Shown: positions 39,190-49,101 of the stretch, in pieces | Layout of the letters: the number at the start of each line of letters is the position of its first letter | Position numbering within the stretch: position 1 is the first letter of the stretch | NCBI GenBank assembly: GCA_028023455.1 | Contig: JAQFVV010013398.1 | Location: forward strand, 62,001-126,000 | Length of the DNA stretch: 64,000 nt | Origin: Epiperipatus broadwayi | Lineage: Eukaryota > Onychophora > Udeonychophora > Euonychophora > Peripatidae | Reading direction: 5' to 3' | Notes under the pieces: model-generated | Told to the model about the DNA's origin: nothing | Database searches by the model: none | What the model saw: the letters and a program-made list of their open reading frames with translations, nothing else | Program-made: the position numbers and the translations under genes

Positions 39190-42010
39190 ATTTACATAAT
39201 GGTGATCAAGTTCAAAATTAAGCTCCACATCACCCCTACACACTTTATTTCATCAATTCATCTTTTTACTATCACTTGGAATCCAGTTTAAGATTGGTCC
39301 ATCTATTACCATATCTTCTAGAAATATGTCCAGACCAACTCTACTTCAGTCTTTTAATTTTTACAATGATATCATTAACACCTAATTGTTCTCTTACCCG
39401 TATACTACATTTTCGATCTCTTCTTGTTACTCCTAATATACATCTCTCCATATTTTTTGAGTGGTCTGATATCTCTGTATTGCTCTTCTATTAAGTGTCC
39501 AAGTCTCACATCCATAAGTAAAAACTGGTAGTACATATTTATTAAAAAACATTTTTTTCAAACACGTGAGGCATATTTCTTTTTAGTATTAAGTTATTTC
39601 TACCAAAAGCATACCACCCCAAGTTTAATTCTGTGATTATTTTCAGCCATTATGTTTCCATCTGTATTAATAAACTGATCAAGATATTGGTAACTGTTAA
39701 CTGACTCTAACTCATCAAAATCAATCTTTATTTTCATATTTTGAGAAAATCCACTGAACATTACTTTAGTCTTTTTAACATTTATCTTTAATCCTACTTT
39801 CATCTGATAACTCCTGCAACATTTCCTGCAGCTCTTAAGCATTATTATCAAAAACAACTACATCATCTGAAAAATCTAAATGACTTAAATAATATCCATT
39901 TACTTTCTTTTCTTTACCTTCCCATTTTAATCCACAAACTACTTCTTGCAGCACTGCTGTAAAACGTTTTGGAGATATGGAGTCACCCTGTCTTGCCAAT
40001 GTTGACTTTCCTTATATCATTATGTAATCTAATTGTTGCTGTTGTATTTTTATAAATATTCTTCAAAATATGACAATATCCTGGATGTAAACCTTGATGA
40101 TCCAATGCTTTAATCACTGAAGAAATGTTTATAGAATCAAATGCCTTTTCACAATCTACAAATCCAAAGCATAATGGCAACTCAGATTCATTTCTCATTT
40201 CTATAACTTCTCTCAATACTCGAATATGATCTGCCATAAGAAAAAGACTTTTAAATACAGCTTGTTCTTTTGGTTGGTGGAAATCCAATGTTCTCTGTAG
40301 ACGAGTTGTCATTACCTTGGCAAAGATTTGATATAAAATTGATAAAAATCTGGTAGGTCTGCAATTTCTAATATCCTTTTTATCACCTTTTTAAATATTC
40401 ATATTAATACTGCATTCTTCCAATCATCTGGTACATCTTTATATTTCTTCATCTGCTTCTTTTAATATATCAATTATAATTCCGCCATCACCTGAAGCTT
40501 TTCCTTTCTTCATATATTTAATTGCATGTTTCATTTTTTCATTTAAAATTCTGGGCAATTCGGAAGATATAATAGATATAGGAGTTACTTGTTCTTTATT
40601 ACTATATAATACTTGATAGAAGTCTTCTACCATTTCATGATGTCATCTCTCTTTTTAGTAATAATCCCATCTTTTTTTATTGCAGATATAAATTTCCTAC
40701 CAATACCAAAATATTGTTTTACATTCTTGAGACTTTTATTTTCTTCTACAGCTTTCTTTGCTGGTTCATTGTTCTACGTTTCTTATATCAATTTCATCTC
40801 TTTTCTGCACCATTTTACAAAATTCGAGATATTCAATCCATTTTAATGCATCATTTTTGTATATTTTCATATTCCTTCTTTTCTTCATAAATTCTCTAGT
40901 CTCAGTAGAAATTTTATTGGTCAATTGCTGCTTTTTTCTACCAGCTATCTGTGTTGCAGTTTTTAAAAGTGTATCAGTTATTTTTTTATTAAGTTTATTC
41001 AAATCTGAATCATGTTCAAAATCTACTAACACTTGAAACCGATTTGTAAGTTCTAATTTAAATTCATTAGAATGTTTCTGAAGATTAGGAATATCAACTG
41101 TAAATATTGTTTTTCTTAATAATTTTTGTCTCTCTAGTTTTGCATTAACACGTATCTTACATCTTACTTATCGATGATCACTTCCCGTGTTAAATTTATT
41201 AAGAATATTACAATCTTGAAATATGTATTTTCTGTTGGATAAAATATAATCCAATTCTGTTGTATCTTCACTTGGATTCTTCCATGTCCATTTCCTTTTA
41301 ACATTTTTCTCAAAAAAAAAAAAAAGAATTCATAATATAAAAAGTTTTTCTTTTTCTGCAAACTGCACAAGTTTATGTCTTCTCATTTCTATTACCATAA
41401 CCAAAATTACGTACAACACTTTCATCCTAAATTTGTTTATCAATTCTAGCATTAAAGCCTTCCGTAACAACTTTAAAATGTTGTTTACTCTGATCAAAAG
41501 CTTTTTGTGCATCCATATAAAAATCTTCTACTGCTTCATCACTATGAGACCTTGTTGGGGCATAAACCTGAATTAGCTGCATTTGGTATCTGCTATTAAC
41601 TTGTATAATTAATCTTGCCACTCTTTCCGATACACCAATCTCGACAATGTTGTTCTTCCACTTTTTATTTATAATGAATCCTACTTCACTTGTATTTCCA
41701 ATATTTGTGCCTTTATAGTAGAGTACATGTCCACTTTTTAAGTCAATTGTCTCTTCATCTTCTAACGTCACAAAGTCCATTAATGTCCTATTTAATAAAA
41801 TACAATTCTTCTAATTTTTGCAATCTTCCTTCACTTGAAAGTGATGTGCAGTTGTAAGTAGATAAATAAAAAGTCATCATCAAATGGCAGCCTGGATTCA
41901 CAGTCAGGGGATTCTTAGCAATCTCTGCCTTTGGCCACTGACCACTGTATTGGTTGGTGAATTTACAACCTCCTGGGAATATGGGCCATGATTTATTTTT
42001 GTCTGTCATG
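39190..42010 (-). pseudogene. RTE-clade LINE, near full length, inactive
   Basis: The minus strand encodes a single-ORF RTE retrotransposon. The endonuclease begins CTSLSSEGRLQKLEEL (about 41850) and continues LKSGHVLYYKG, GFIINKKWKNN and IQVYAPTRSHSDE. At the usual GDFNA position it has EGFNA, so the catalytic Asp is lost. The endonuclease then ends FNTGSDHR. A basic linker follows (about 41030-40770). The reverse transcriptase has GFVDCEKAFDSI and LKNIYKNTTATIRLH (40310-39990), an active site reading FSDD where FADD is expected (about 39875), then VGLKINVKKTKVMF and the C-terminal RDRKCSIRVREQLGVNDI and KRLKWSWSGHISRR (about 39350-39270). RTEs nick target DNA and prime reverse transcription there. 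Several frameshifts and stops make this copy dead, but it spans nearly the whole usual length. Confidence 0.93.
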
Positions 42011-42330
42011 ATTGTATATATCTATTGGAAACATATTTATCATTTACACATACATTCATTCTGCCTTATCAGGCAACTTAGAAGAAAGACCATGGTGTTT
42101 CTTGATCTTAAACTCAGGCCTGAAAATCCAATAAACTCACCACCCTGGTTTAATGGGTGGTTGTCAGCAGACCACCCATGTTCATATACTATATGAATAA
42201 TCACATAGTAATAACAACTGCACGATAAGAACGTATGGAGTGGACATTAAAAATTTGCCTCCTCAGTTCCTCCAAGAGGAATCAAATGGTCTCCTTTCAG
42301 AGAATAGCAAACTCTTTTCTGCAGCATATA
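42011..42330 (-). other. probable 5' region of the RTE LINE
   Basis: Directly upstream of the endonuclease on the minus strand is a comparatively GC-rich block of about 320 bases (CAACCACCCATTAAACCAGG, GTTGCCTGATAAGGCAG). It ends at a TA microsatellite. Its position fits a 5' leader, but I cannot confirm that it belongs to the element. Confidence 0.45.
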
Positions 42331-42339
42331 TATATATAT

Positions 42340-43010
42340 GATAAATAAAACAAGTTAAAAATATCGTAACTTGCTATAGCTTGCATTTAGTGATCACTAG
42401 ATGGAGCTTTACCAATAGCCCACAATCAAGCTTTGTTTACACAAATGCTGAGAGAGATAGAATTCAATATCTCTTTCAAATTGTCTCCAACCTTTAAACC
42501 ATGGTTTCAAGCTAGTTGGCTCATGTCAGCATTTGTGTAAACAAAGCTTGATTGTGGGCTATTGGTAAAGCTCCATCTAGTGATCATTAAATGCTAGCTA
42601 TAGCAAGTAACAAAATTTTTAACTTGTTTTGTTTATCATAAATGTACCCTTGAAGGTTTTTGCAATAGTATAGATTGCAGAGGCTTTTACTATATGGTGA
42701 AACTGAACTGAATTCAGACCCATCTAGCTAACTAGTTTGTTTGACTGGGTTTGAAGATATTTAGGTATTGGAAAAATTCATTCTTTCAGGCTGATATAAA
42801 AGTGTTTCATAAATGCTGGTTAATAGAGTTGGTGTTTAGATCTAGTTTCTGGTCTTCCTACCCTTTACTGACATGAGCCAACTAGTTTGAAACCATGGTT
42901 TAAAGGTTGGAGACAATTTGAAAAAGATATTGAATTCTATCTCTCTCAGCTTTTGTGTAAACAAAGCTTGATTGTGGGATATTGGTAAATCTCCATCTAG
43001 TGATCATATA
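42340..43010. mobile_element. composite foldback element, family C with core
   Basis: It begins GATAAATAAAACAAGTTAAAA, whose inverse lies at the middle (TTTTTAACTTGTTTTGTTTATC, about 42615-42637). The arm ATCACTAGATGGAGCTTTACC (42392) occurs inverted twice, at about 42563-42587 and 42983-43006. A core of about 220 bases (42640-42860) matches the cores of the elements at 15270 and 25698: ATAAATGTACC, ATTGCAGAGGC, CTGAACTGAATTCAGACCC and TTTAGATCTAGTTTC. Both ends abut TA repeats. The arms belong to the same type as the short foldback at 26423, but the core is that of families A and B. Confidence 0.9.
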
Positions 43011-43023
43011 TATATATATATAT

Positions 43024-43570
43024 TGTAACGATATATAAATATGTCGTTACATTAATTTAAAATAAAAACTTAATAAAAGTTCGCAAATAAAAGTAAAAAA
43101 CTAAACGCTAAAATTAAAATATTGTTAAACGTATATATTCGCACAGATGCTAAACTTTAAAAATATTTTTTTTCATAAACAAAAAAAAAAAAAGTATTTG
43201 AACGTATTTTTTTTAATAAAAAAATACAAGGTTGAAATATAAAAATATTTTAATAAAAAAATAACGTAAGTTAAAATAAAAACAGGTATTAATTAATTCC
43301 TGTAATCTGTAAATGGAAATGATTGTTTATTAATTATCTAAAAGCTGTGTAATTAAAAAGTCAGATGAAAAGTTAGATAAGAGAAGAAAGAAATTTTAGC
43401 TTGACCAATGGAAGCACTAAGTCTTGGCTCGGACCCTAACGAAAGTGATAGACTAGTGACGTTTTGTTCATTGAATCCTTGTGGATAATATAAAAAGGGA
43501 AAGACAGTTTTTTCGGACAGTTCCAGCGTTGTGTGTTTGAGAGATGTGGTATGACGCACATACCACACTC
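43024..43570 (+). promoter_or_regulatory. promoter- or LTR-like segment
   Basis: After a TA microsatellite the sequence opens TTGTAACGATATATAAAT..GTCGTTAC, where GTAACGA and TCGTTAC form an inverted pair. Further on there is a CCAAT box (GACCAATGG, 43403-43411), a strong TATA box (TATAAAAAGG, 43489-43498) about 80 bases later, and an 8-bp hairpin (GTGGTATG/CATACCAC, 43545-43565). This order suits the U3-R part of an LTR beginning with TGT, or a host promoter. No second LTR and no coding region could be tied to it. Confidence 0.4.
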
Positions 43571-45135
43571 TCTATAAAAAAAAAATGAAAAAACTGTGAT
43601 ACCTTGAACCAGCTATTGCCATCTCCAGAACATTACCTTCCAACGGAGGCGTCGTGGGAATTGAAAGCAGAGGCCATAAGCTATATGAAATGAACAATTG
43701 TTAAAATCAATTAAGAACGTTCGTCAAGTTTACAAATTGATAAACAAGCCAACTGAAATGTTAAAACGGACTCTTATCTGACTTTTGTAAGTTTTTAAAT
43801 CAAATTAATAATGTTTAATTTTATATGTTTTTCGAATGATAAACATCATTTCCATTTTTTTTTCTTATTGTAAAGATTATTTAAATGTATGAAATTTAAG
43901 TTGTTTATAGACGCTTGCATAGATTCGTTTGCGGTTAATTATATTTTGGTTTCATATTTGATCAAAATATATAGACATTCGATAAATAATGATACCTTAC
44001 GGTGAGTATCTAAAATGTATTTATTCGGATGTCTTTTAAGTTATTGGTGACAACGCAAGTATCTTATGGTGAATACTATTGGGTTACTTATAAGTTTCCC
44101 TCTGCGATTGTCGGTATCAATAATTTTGTATTTTGATCATTTATGTTTATTTTGAAATGTTTTTTGACCGTGGAATCTATGTAATCGATCTATACCCAAC
44201 ATTTTTAAACAAATCTGTGCGAACGTATTTAAATGTTAAAATTAAGTCGGGCGTGAATGGCTATATAGTTTGTAAAGTTATATTAAGGGAGGGTAATCTT
44301 AGGTTATTCATTTCGTAGTTGAATTGGTTCAATGGATTGGATATATTTGTGTAATTAGTAGATGTAGTATGAGGTCCGCTACGGGCAGGATTATAGATAT
44401 ACGCCACACACCCTCTGTTTGCCTATGGATGGGTTTGTAAGTCGGCAGAAGACCGCAGTCCATTCCTATGGAGTTTTTTGTTTATTGATCTACTTGCCAA
44501 CAGATGTCACATTCCTGTTGGTGGAGAGTCAATCTCTTCTCTATTTCTACTTATTGTTCAGATGTACATTCCTGACAATATAGTATTTTGTGTTGTCGTA
44601 TCATGCTACATTGAATACATGAATGTATCAGATGGATTGGCGCCAGTTGATTGCGAAGTTTGTTGCCTAAGGTTAAATCAGGGAAGAATATTTTCTTTTC
44701 AAATGCAGATCTATGTAGTCTATTCATACTTGACTATCTAAATAATAATTAAACTCATTGAAACTTAGTTAAATGTAAAATTAAAAGTTAATATAAAAAT
44801 CTAAAATGTTAAACTTATTCCTCAAAATTTAAATATTATTTTATATGTGCGTAAATAAATATTTTTATATGTTAATTTCTGGCAGTGGCTTTTATTCTTT
44901 TATATTTAAGATGTAAAATTTATAGATTTTTATCTCTGCGTCTCCGCTGAGCTAGTGACTTGGGCTAACGGTCGGAATATTTAAAGAAAGTGGAATCTTA
45001 ACAGCGCGTATCTGCCTACTCTATAAATTTTTCTAGGTTTAAATGCCTAGATGGCGCCCTGGTAGTTGCAGATATCGTTTTGCGGTTAGATTCGATCTTC
45101 ACTTGCATTCCGATTGGTACATATATATATATATT
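43571..45135. other. mixed-composition DNA, unassigned
   Basis: Two GC-richer islands stand out, at 44370-44570 (GAGGTCCGCTACGGGCAGG) and 44935-45120 (GTCTCCGCTGAGCTAGTGAC, ATGGCGCCCTGGTAG). The second ends at another TA tract. Together with 43024 these may be parts of one TA-bounded element of about 2.1 kb. An 87-residue frame at 44478-44741 has no recognisable motif and I do not call it a gene. Confidence 0.4.
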
Positions 45136-45463
45136 GAACACTACATAAATATGTAATCTATTTATATTGTTTTCTTATGCTATATATTATAATTTATGAA
45201 ATTTATAATGTTTTATATGACTTTTTTAAAAAAAAAATTCAACTAACTTCCAGGGCAAGTTTTTTTTGTCAGTTAAACATAATGCTATCAGCTGCTTAAT
45301 AAATCAGTTGTGATCATATCAAATGTAACATCCCAATTTTTATTTAAATTAACTCCACTGTTCAATTTTAAGTAATACTATGAACAATTCTAAATCAAAT
45401 AATAATTATAATTTATATTAGCTTATATTTTATAATTTTTATTTTATTTTTTATACTTATTAG

Positions 45464-45550
45464 GTGAATATTTCTCCAAAAGATACACCAAAACCGACTG
45501 TGACAAAATGTGAAACGAAACTACTTTCAATAAAATCTTATAGAGTGGAT
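45464..45550 (+). CDS. candidate internal exon, phase 0, 87 nt
   Basis: A pyrimidine-rich tract ending TTATTAG precedes 45464. The segment is open in phase 0 for exactly 29 codons (VNISPKDTPKPTVTKCE, ending SIKSYRVD) and is followed by the consensus donor GTAAGT. GC content rises inside it. Length divisible by three, phase 0 at both ends and both splice signals together support a real exon. I do not recognise the protein. It may be joined to the exon candidate at 49024, and possibly to the long ORF at 35742 on the same strand, but that frame ends in a stop. Confidence 0.5.
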
Positions 45551-46639
45551 GTAAGTTTCTAGTTTAAACAAACTTAAATGTATGTTTTATTTTAACATTG
45601 ATTATTATAACATTGATTATATATATATAAAGAAAACTTTTTCATTCTTATTTTTTTTATAGAATGTTATAAAATTCAAATCAATTTATTTTGATCCCAT
45701 TAGAAAAACATTAATTAATTTTTTAATAACTTTAATTTTAATATTATCTTGTGATTATTCTCTTCACAAAAACAAAACAAAGAAAAAAAATATTTGTATT
45801 CTATCTTAATTTATATTTATTTTTCATGAATTTATTAGGTGAATTCTTAGAAATTGTGATCTTCTTCATCAGCAATAATTTGTTAATGATAATGGACATT
45901 CCAATTTCAAAAAGAAAAATGAGATAAAAAGATGAAATAATAATATTAAAATTATAGAGATGAGTTTTGCATGATTATATAAATCAGTCTATGAAATGTA
46001 AACACATTGACATATAAAACATGGCGGCCCATTATCCTTTTCTTATATATTATAATGACATCATTTAATTTGTGCTGCAAACTGGTTTTTTCTGAAAGAT
46101 TTTAACACTATGTTTAATTTAACTCTGTATGGAAGGGGGCATTAGAAAGATAAAATAATAATGATGATAATAATAATAATAATAAATGCAACAATAATGA
46201 TCCTATATATAAAATTCATATTTTCTCTGTTGTCTGATTGGTGAATGTAGGAATGTTTATCCAATGTCACATGACAATCCTGCCATTAAATAAAAAATGT
46301 TGGGTAAAAATTAGTCTGAGTTTTTTTAACTAGATATATATTACATATTTTATGATAAAAGTTCCCACATAGTTGCAGAAGTAAACACAAACACCGATTC
46401 AAAATTTGAGGTTAAGGCCCTCTGTGCTTTTATGGTCTGGCAATCCCTTAATATAGTTCAGATGAACATTATACTTAGTAATGTTTAATAAAAAAGCATA
46501 TTTGTATTAAATCTTAAAAAAATTGTTTAAGCAACCAATTTAAAAATATTACAAATAAAATAAATAATTAAACTAATTCAATACTCACAGAATCCTGGCT
46601 AAATGTTAGCATCAGTTTCAAATTTGAATCCAGTTATGA
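45551..46639. other. AT-rich, intron-like DNA
   Basis: This is AT-rich and without a readable frame, including a (TAA/ATA)n run at 46155-46186. If the flanking exon candidates are real, it is the first part of their shared intron. Confidence 0.5.
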
Positions 46640-47216
46640 AGGCATCAAAAGTCATTATTATAGCAAATAAATCGTTTTTATATTTCAAATTTCTGACCAA
46701 AAGGCCACCGGCAAATCCTGTTATCTTGAGATAAAGATCAAAGTTTCACAAGCTGATGGTCCTCAAGTCATTAATAAGAAGATTAATAAGATGATTATTA
46801 ATTATATTTATTCCATCAAAGCACCCCTTCTTTCTCCTTCCCTTTTTTTTGTATAGCTAAGATCTAGATAATACAAAACAACAAAAGCTTGCAATAAAGA
46901 TAAGTGTAAAAATGTCTTAGGTTTAAAACAAATGTACTCACACGTGCACATTTTTATCTACTAATCTTGATCACTTTCTTTTACACCTTCTTTCAATCTG
47001 TTTTATTTTAACAAAAACTAAAGCTAAATAATTAACACATTATTTAATTAAAAAAACATAATAGATCAATATATTAAATATTATTACAGTGTATCAATCT
47101 ATCATCTATAAACTATATATATTACTTGCACATATAAATCTATATATGTAAAGGAATTTTTTTTTCTAATTAAAGAATATATATGTGTGTGTGGGAATGA
47201 AAACATATATGTATGT

Positions 47217-47262
<46 letters not shown>

Positions 47263-47263
47263 T
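46640..47263. repeat. interspersed repeat, copy 2
   Basis: It is homologous to 19480-20112 in the same orientation, with the same series of blocks ending in a long TA microsatellite (about 47219-47260). Its position between the two exon candidates would make it an intronic insertion. Confidence 0.75.
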
Positions 47264-47817
47264 AAGTATATTTACTTAAAGAAAAATAAAGTTAATGTAA
47301 TACCATTATTATCTAGTGATAACAATGCCTCTTTATAGACTGTAATATTAAGTGTTTGAGAGGATGTAAAGACAACTTGCATATTATTACCAGAATAAAA
47401 TTGTTATTGCTACATCAGTTTTGACTTGTTCAATTTTCATTTATTCATTTCATTAAGTTAACTAAGTAGGACAATGTCACCAGTTAGTTTCATGAGTACC
47501 AAAGCTATTATTCAGAGCTAACCAGAGCTCTTCAAAAGGTATAAGTTTAAACCTCTATTGCTAATGATGCTGTTTTGGATCTTTAGTAAGACTACTAACC
47601 GGAAGTAATAAGTATTCTAGTCACCTTAGATAGCATGGTTAATGTCCATGTGATGAACAGGAAATATTGCCGAGTTAATATTATCAGCAATAGGCTTCAA
47701 ACTAATAATGTCACTCAATATGCTCATCATAGTGTATGATTGGGCTAGTAAACTAGTTACAGTTGTGACTAAGTATGGTCTGTTTATGGTGATGTAGAAG
47801 AGTTGGTGTTACAGTAT

Positions 47818-48017
47818 ATATATAAAATACATATTCTGCAGGTTCATCCGTGTTAAAAACTTTTAATATTAATATACTGACGTTTCGACTTGGTCACACA
47901 AGCCATCTACCTTTTATAACTCTGTGGATGGCTTGTGTGACCAATTCGAAACGTCAGTATATTAATATTAAAAGTTTTTAACACGGATGAACCCGCAAAA
48001 TATGTATTTTATATATT
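47818..48017. repeat. perfect-like hairpin with ribozyme-like core
   Basis: Two arms of about 92 bases (47818-47910 and 47926-48017) are near-exact inverse copies around a loop of about 15 bases. Landmarks are GTTCATCCGTGTTAAAAAC on the left and its inverse on the right. The right arm contains TTCGAAACGTCAG, in which GAAA followed closely by GTC is the 3' part of a hammerhead ribozyme core. CTGTGGA stands where CTGATGA would be expected, with ACT before it and AGT after GTC able to pair as stem I. Such minimal hammerheads are typical of Penelope-like element ends. The core is degenerate. Confidence 0.7.
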
Positions 48018-48573
48018 TAACCCGTGCAAATCTTCGTTTTAACATATATATATATATATGTGTGTGTGAATTCTTATAAGATTATTTAGTAGCAAATTTC
48101 ATGTAAGATAAAAACCATTTTGACTAAAATAATTATATGCCTAAAAAGAACACCATTCTATCAAAAATTGAATGATGTGATCAGAAATTATTAAAACAAA
48201 ATTTGTTCAAGGCCCAATAAAGTGAAGTAAAAGTGCGAATAGAGGGAGGAAATACTGTTCTGATAAGGTAAGGTAAAATAATCTTTAAAACTTCCCAATT
48301 TACAGAATTTGAAAACGAGAAAAGAGAGCGAAAAAAAGAGTTAATAAATATCATACTTGTTCTTTCAATTTAATAAAATCTGAAGACAGGTCCTGTTATT
48401 GAAACAAATGTTATCTATTAAAAATGTTATTTTTAGATAGAACTCTTATATGATTGTAACTAAGTATTTTGATAGAATGTAATGTGATTTTTCCAAATAT
48501 GAAATGGATTAAATTAGTGCCTTTTTCAAACATACAATATTGCTAATTATAAACTTATTAAACGCACATTGAT

Positions 48574-48717
48574 TACGTAAGTAATATTTACCGAGGCCGT
48601 AACCCCGAGCCCTGAGAATATGCGTATAAAATGTGATAGCAGGGACCTGTAGAGGTCCCTACTATCACATTTTATACACATATTCTTGAGGTTACAGCCT
48701 CGGTAAGTATTGCTAAA
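48574..48717. mobile_element. small foldback, family E (short form)
   Basis: The left end ACGTAAGTAATATTTACCGAGGC..GTAACC pairs with GGTTACAGCCTCGGTAAGTATT on the right. Inside, TATAAAATGTGATAG pairs with CTATCACATTTTATA, and the centre is GGGACC-TGTA-GAGGTCCC. Arms are about 70 bases. The outer end, and the AATTATAAAcTTATTAAAcG block just upstream (48546-48566), match the larger element at 57911-58436. This makes it a shortened member of that family. Confidence 0.85.
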
Positions 48718-49023
48718 TAACCGTAAGTGAACATTTTTATCTATGAAAATTTTTAATTTAATAATATATATATGATTTTTATAATTATTTGATGATAAAT
48801 TACATATATCTAGTTTAAAGCAATCTTGATTAGATTTACCACGTCAGAAGATAACGTGAGTGTATTTCAAATTTCGTTACTGGACCATGTGAGATTAATG
48901 AAAAACATTCTATTAAAATACTTGTCGTCAATCAAATAAAACTGTGTTTATTTAAATCTTATTTCATTCCTGAAAATATTCAGTTGAATATTTATATGCA
49001 TGTGTATACTTATATTTTTGCAG

Positions 49024-49101
49024 CTTAAGTTTAATAGTGGAAAGGTTGGAGGAGCACACCTTGTCGAAGATTTTAGAGGAGGAAAGTATACGCCGTTTAT
49101 G
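49024..49101 (+). CDS. candidate internal exon, phase 0, 78 nt
   Basis: A strong acceptor (CTTATATTTTTGCAG) is followed by 26 open codons in phase 0 (LKFNSGKVGGAHLVE, then DFRGGKYTPFM) and a GTATGG donor. The peptide has natural composition and the GC content is locally raised. The matching phase with the 45464 candidate allows direct joining (SYRVD then LKFNSG). I do not recognise the family. Confidence 0.5.

Noticed and set aside
40613-41036. Plus-strand frames of 77-92 residues, Phe/Ser-rich
   Set aside because: They are antisense to the RTE LINE, whose minus-strand motifs explain the sequence.
45050-45066. TGGCGCCCTGGTAG as a retroviral-type primer binding site
   Set aside because: Only the first eight bases fit, there is no LTR end immediately upstream, and no gag or pol follows.
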